From NCBI RefSeq assembly GCF_016862995.1, contig NZ_BOOA01000069.1, positions 1 to 40,675 on the forward strand: 40,675 bases of DNA. The letters run 5' to 3'. The notes under the pieces were generated by a model, which was not told the origin of the DNA, did no database searches, and was given only the letters and a program-made list of their open reading frames with translations. Of the stretch, positions 39,220 through 40,675 are shown piece after piece; positions within the stretch are counted from its first letter, which is position 1, and each line of letters starts with the position of its first letter. The stretch comes from Acrocarpospora phusangensis. GTDB taxonomy: Bacteria; Actinomycetota; Actinomycetes; Streptosporangiales; Streptosporangiaceae. The translations under genes and the position numbers were made by a program.

Positions 39220-40521
39220 ATGAACGCCTTGCGGTTCCCCAGCGAATTCGTCTGGGGCGCGTCCACGTCCGCGTACCAGATCGAGGGAGCGACCAAGGAG
39301 GACGGGCGGGGGGTGTCCATCTGGGACACCTTCGCCGCCACGCCGGGAAAGGTGCGCAACGGCGACACCGGCGACCCGGGCGCCGACCACTACCACCGCT
39401 ACGCGCAGGACCTGGACCTGATGCGCGAGCTCGGACTGCGCAGCTACCGGTTCTCGGTGGCCTGGCCGCGGATCCAGCCCAACGGCTCGGGCAAGCCCAA
39501 CCAGAAGGGCCTGGACTTCTACCGGCGGCTGGTCGACGGCCTGGTGGACCGCGGCATCCGGCCGATGGTGACGCTGTTCCACTGGGACCTGCCGCAGGCG
39601 CTGCAGGACGCGGGCGGCTGGGAAAGCCGGGACACGGCGCTGCGGTTCGCCGAGTACGCGGAGATCGTCTTCGGCGCGCTGCACACCCGGGACTGGCTGA
39701 CGATCAACGAGCCCAAGACGGTGGTCGACTGCGGCTACCGCCAGGGCGTGCACGCGCCGGGGATCGCGGACTGGGACCGCGCCCTGGTCGCCTGCCACCA
39801 CCTGCTGCTGGCGCACGGCCTGGCCTCCCGCCTGCTGCACGAGCGGCACCCGGGCCGCCGGATCGGACCCGCGCTCAACCTGCACCCCACCTACCCGGCC
39901 GAGGACACCCAGGCGTGCCGGGACGCGGCCGAGCGGCAGGACGTCATCGAGAACCGGCTCTACCTGGACCCGATCTTCAAGGGCTACTACCCCGAGGAGA
40001 CGCTGCCGGCCGACCGGAGCCACATCAGGGAGGGCGACCTGGCGGTGATCAGCGAGCCGATCGACCTGCTCGCCGTGCAGTACTACACGCCGGTCTTCGT
40101 CGGCCCCGACCAGCTCCGGGTGATCAAGCACACGACCCGGCAGGCCGGCTGGCTGGAGGACTACCCCGACGGCTTCCACGACATCCTGACCCGGGTCCAC
40201 CGCGACTATCCCGCGGTCCCCTTGGTCATCACCGAGAACGGCCTGGCCACCGACGACGAGCCCGGCCCCGACGGCCGCGTCGCCGACGAGGACCGCGTCT
40301 CGTACCTGCGCGGGCACCTGGCCGCGATGCACCGCGCCATGAAGGCGGGCGTCCCGGTCGAGGGCTACCACGTCTGGTCGCTCATGGACAACTACGAGTG
40401 GGCCGAGGGCTACGCCCAGCGCTTCGGCATCGTGCACGTCGATTTCGAATCCCAGAAACGCACCCCGAAAGACAGCGCCATCTGGTACCGCGATCTGATC
40501 AGAACCGGAGAACTCCACTAA
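39220..40521 (+). CDS. Second GH1 beta-glucosidase, in the biosynthetic operon
   Basis: 433 aa, no signal peptide. It shows FVWGASTSAYQIEGATKEDGRG, acid/base Glu164 in TINEPKTVVDCG, nucleophile Glu339 in VITENGLATDD and YEWAEGYAQRFGIVHVDF near the end, so the GH1 active site is complete. It is a paralogue of the 479-aa enzyme, shorter mainly in the loop before the nucleophile. ATG 39220 follows AGGAGG closely (3 nt). Only 61 bp separate it from the E2 gene, so it is probably in the same CebR-controlled transcript. It could cut cellobiose, or remove glucose from a glycosylated metabolite made by the neighbouring glycosyltransferases. Confidence 0.9.
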   Translation: MNALRFPSEFVWGASTSAYQIEGATKEDGRGVSIWDTFAATPGKVRNGDTGDPGADHYHRYAQDLDLMRELGLRSYRFSVAWPRIQPNGSGKPNQKGLDFYRRLVDGLVDRGIRPMVTLFHWDLPQALQDAGGWESRDTALRFAEYAEIVFGALHTRDWLTINEPKTVVDCGYRQGVHAPGIADWDRALVACHHLLLAHGLASRLLHERHPGRRIGPALNLHPTYPAEDTQACRDAAERQDVIENRLYLDPIFKGYYPEETLPADRSHIREGDLAVISEPIDLLAVQYYTPVFVGPDQLRVIKHTTRQAGWLEDYPDGFHDILTRVHRDYPAVPLVITENGLATDDEPGPDGRVADEDRVSYLRGHLAAMHRAMKAGVPVEGYHVWSLMDNYEWAEGYAQRFGIVHVDFESQKRTPKDSAIWYRDLIRTGELH

Positions 40522-40547
40522 CCGCCCGATTACCCCGGGCCAATTAG

Positions 40548-40592
40548 TTGACTATCCAGCCAAAATCCACTTAACTAATGGGAGCGCTCCCA
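40548..40592 (+). promoter_or_regulatory. Promoter with perfect CebR/CelR box at the right edge
   Basis: TTGACT (40548-40553), a 17-bp spacer and TTAACT (40571-40576) form a promoter-like unit, followed at once by TGGGAGCGCTCCCA (40579-40592) over the expected start site. It probably drives a gene beyond the window; a divergent or terminator-side role is less likely because the boxes point right. Confidence 0.75.
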
Positions 40593-40615
40593 CACCCTCT
40601 TTATTCACCACGTAA

Positions 40616-40632
40616 ACTGGTCAAGTACCAGT
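40616..40632. promoter_or_regulatory. Short palindrome downstream of the right-edge CebR box
   Basis: ACTGGT (40616-40621) and ACCAGT (40627-40632) flank 5 nt. It falls in the 5' leader of the putative rightward transcript and may be a second operator. Confidence 0.3.
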
Positions 40633-40675
40633 CAACCCCGGCGGGCAACCGCCGCCCCATAAGTCGTATGCCCGG

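Overview
The window is high-GC DNA with G/C-ending codons, frequent GTG and TTG starts and 4-bp ATGA/GTGA/TTGA gene overlaps. That fits a soil or plant-associated actinomycete. The order cebEFG-bglC-cebR and the operator TGGGAGCGCTCCCA resemble Thermobifida celR and Streptomyces cebR loci, so a Streptosporangiales-type host is my inference. I saw no tRNA, rRNA, CRISPR array or complete insertion sequence.

Layout. (1) 1-2587: the 3' end of an NRPS gene (half an adenylation domain plus a carrier domain), coupled to an orphan condensation-domain protein. (2) 2619-3456: a DUF998-type membrane protein with a symmetric double operator/promoter. (3) 3527-7132: a sulfonate operon, ssuC-ssuB-ssuA-ssuD, convergent with a secreted lipoprotein esterase (7129-8055). 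(4) 8056-8693: a gene-free region with three hairpins and one palindrome. (5) 8694-18620: a surface-sugar locus. It holds a three-domain enzyme (CMP-nonulosonate synthetase, HAD phosphatase, NeuB-type synthase), a GT2 glycosyltransferase and three polysialyltransferase-like glycosyltransferases. A secreted CHAP hydrolase and a subtilisin sit between them. (6) 18775-20211: an exported sulfatase. (7) 20256-26361: cello-oligosaccharide uptake and use, cebE-cebF-cebG-bglC-cebR. (8) 26413-28556 (minus strand): a UDP-glycosyltransferase and a TauD/SyrP-like dioxygenase. (9) 29135-40521 (plus strand): a biosynthetic operon encoding a C-A-T-TE-MFS megaprotein, a free carrier protein, a GT4 glycosyltransferase, 2-oxoacid dehydrogenase-like E1alpha, E1beta and E2, and a second GH1 beta-glucosidase.

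How it may work together. The perfect 14-bp CebR/CelR box occurs before cebE (20386), before the NRPS operon (28997) and after the second beta-glucosidase (40579). One-mismatch and two-mismatch copies lie at 20256 and 28863. The best reading is that one LacI-family sensor of cello-oligosaccharides controls both sugar import and a small specialised-metabolite pathway. This recalls CebR control of thaxtomin in Streptomyces scabiei, but the biosynthetic machinery is different. An acyl unit made by the E1/E2 proteins may be loaded on the free carrier protein, joined to an Asn/Asp-like residue by the C-A-T protein, released by an unusual cysteine-type thioesterase, glycosylated, and exported by the fused MFS domain. 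The product is not known to me, and this pathway order is inference.
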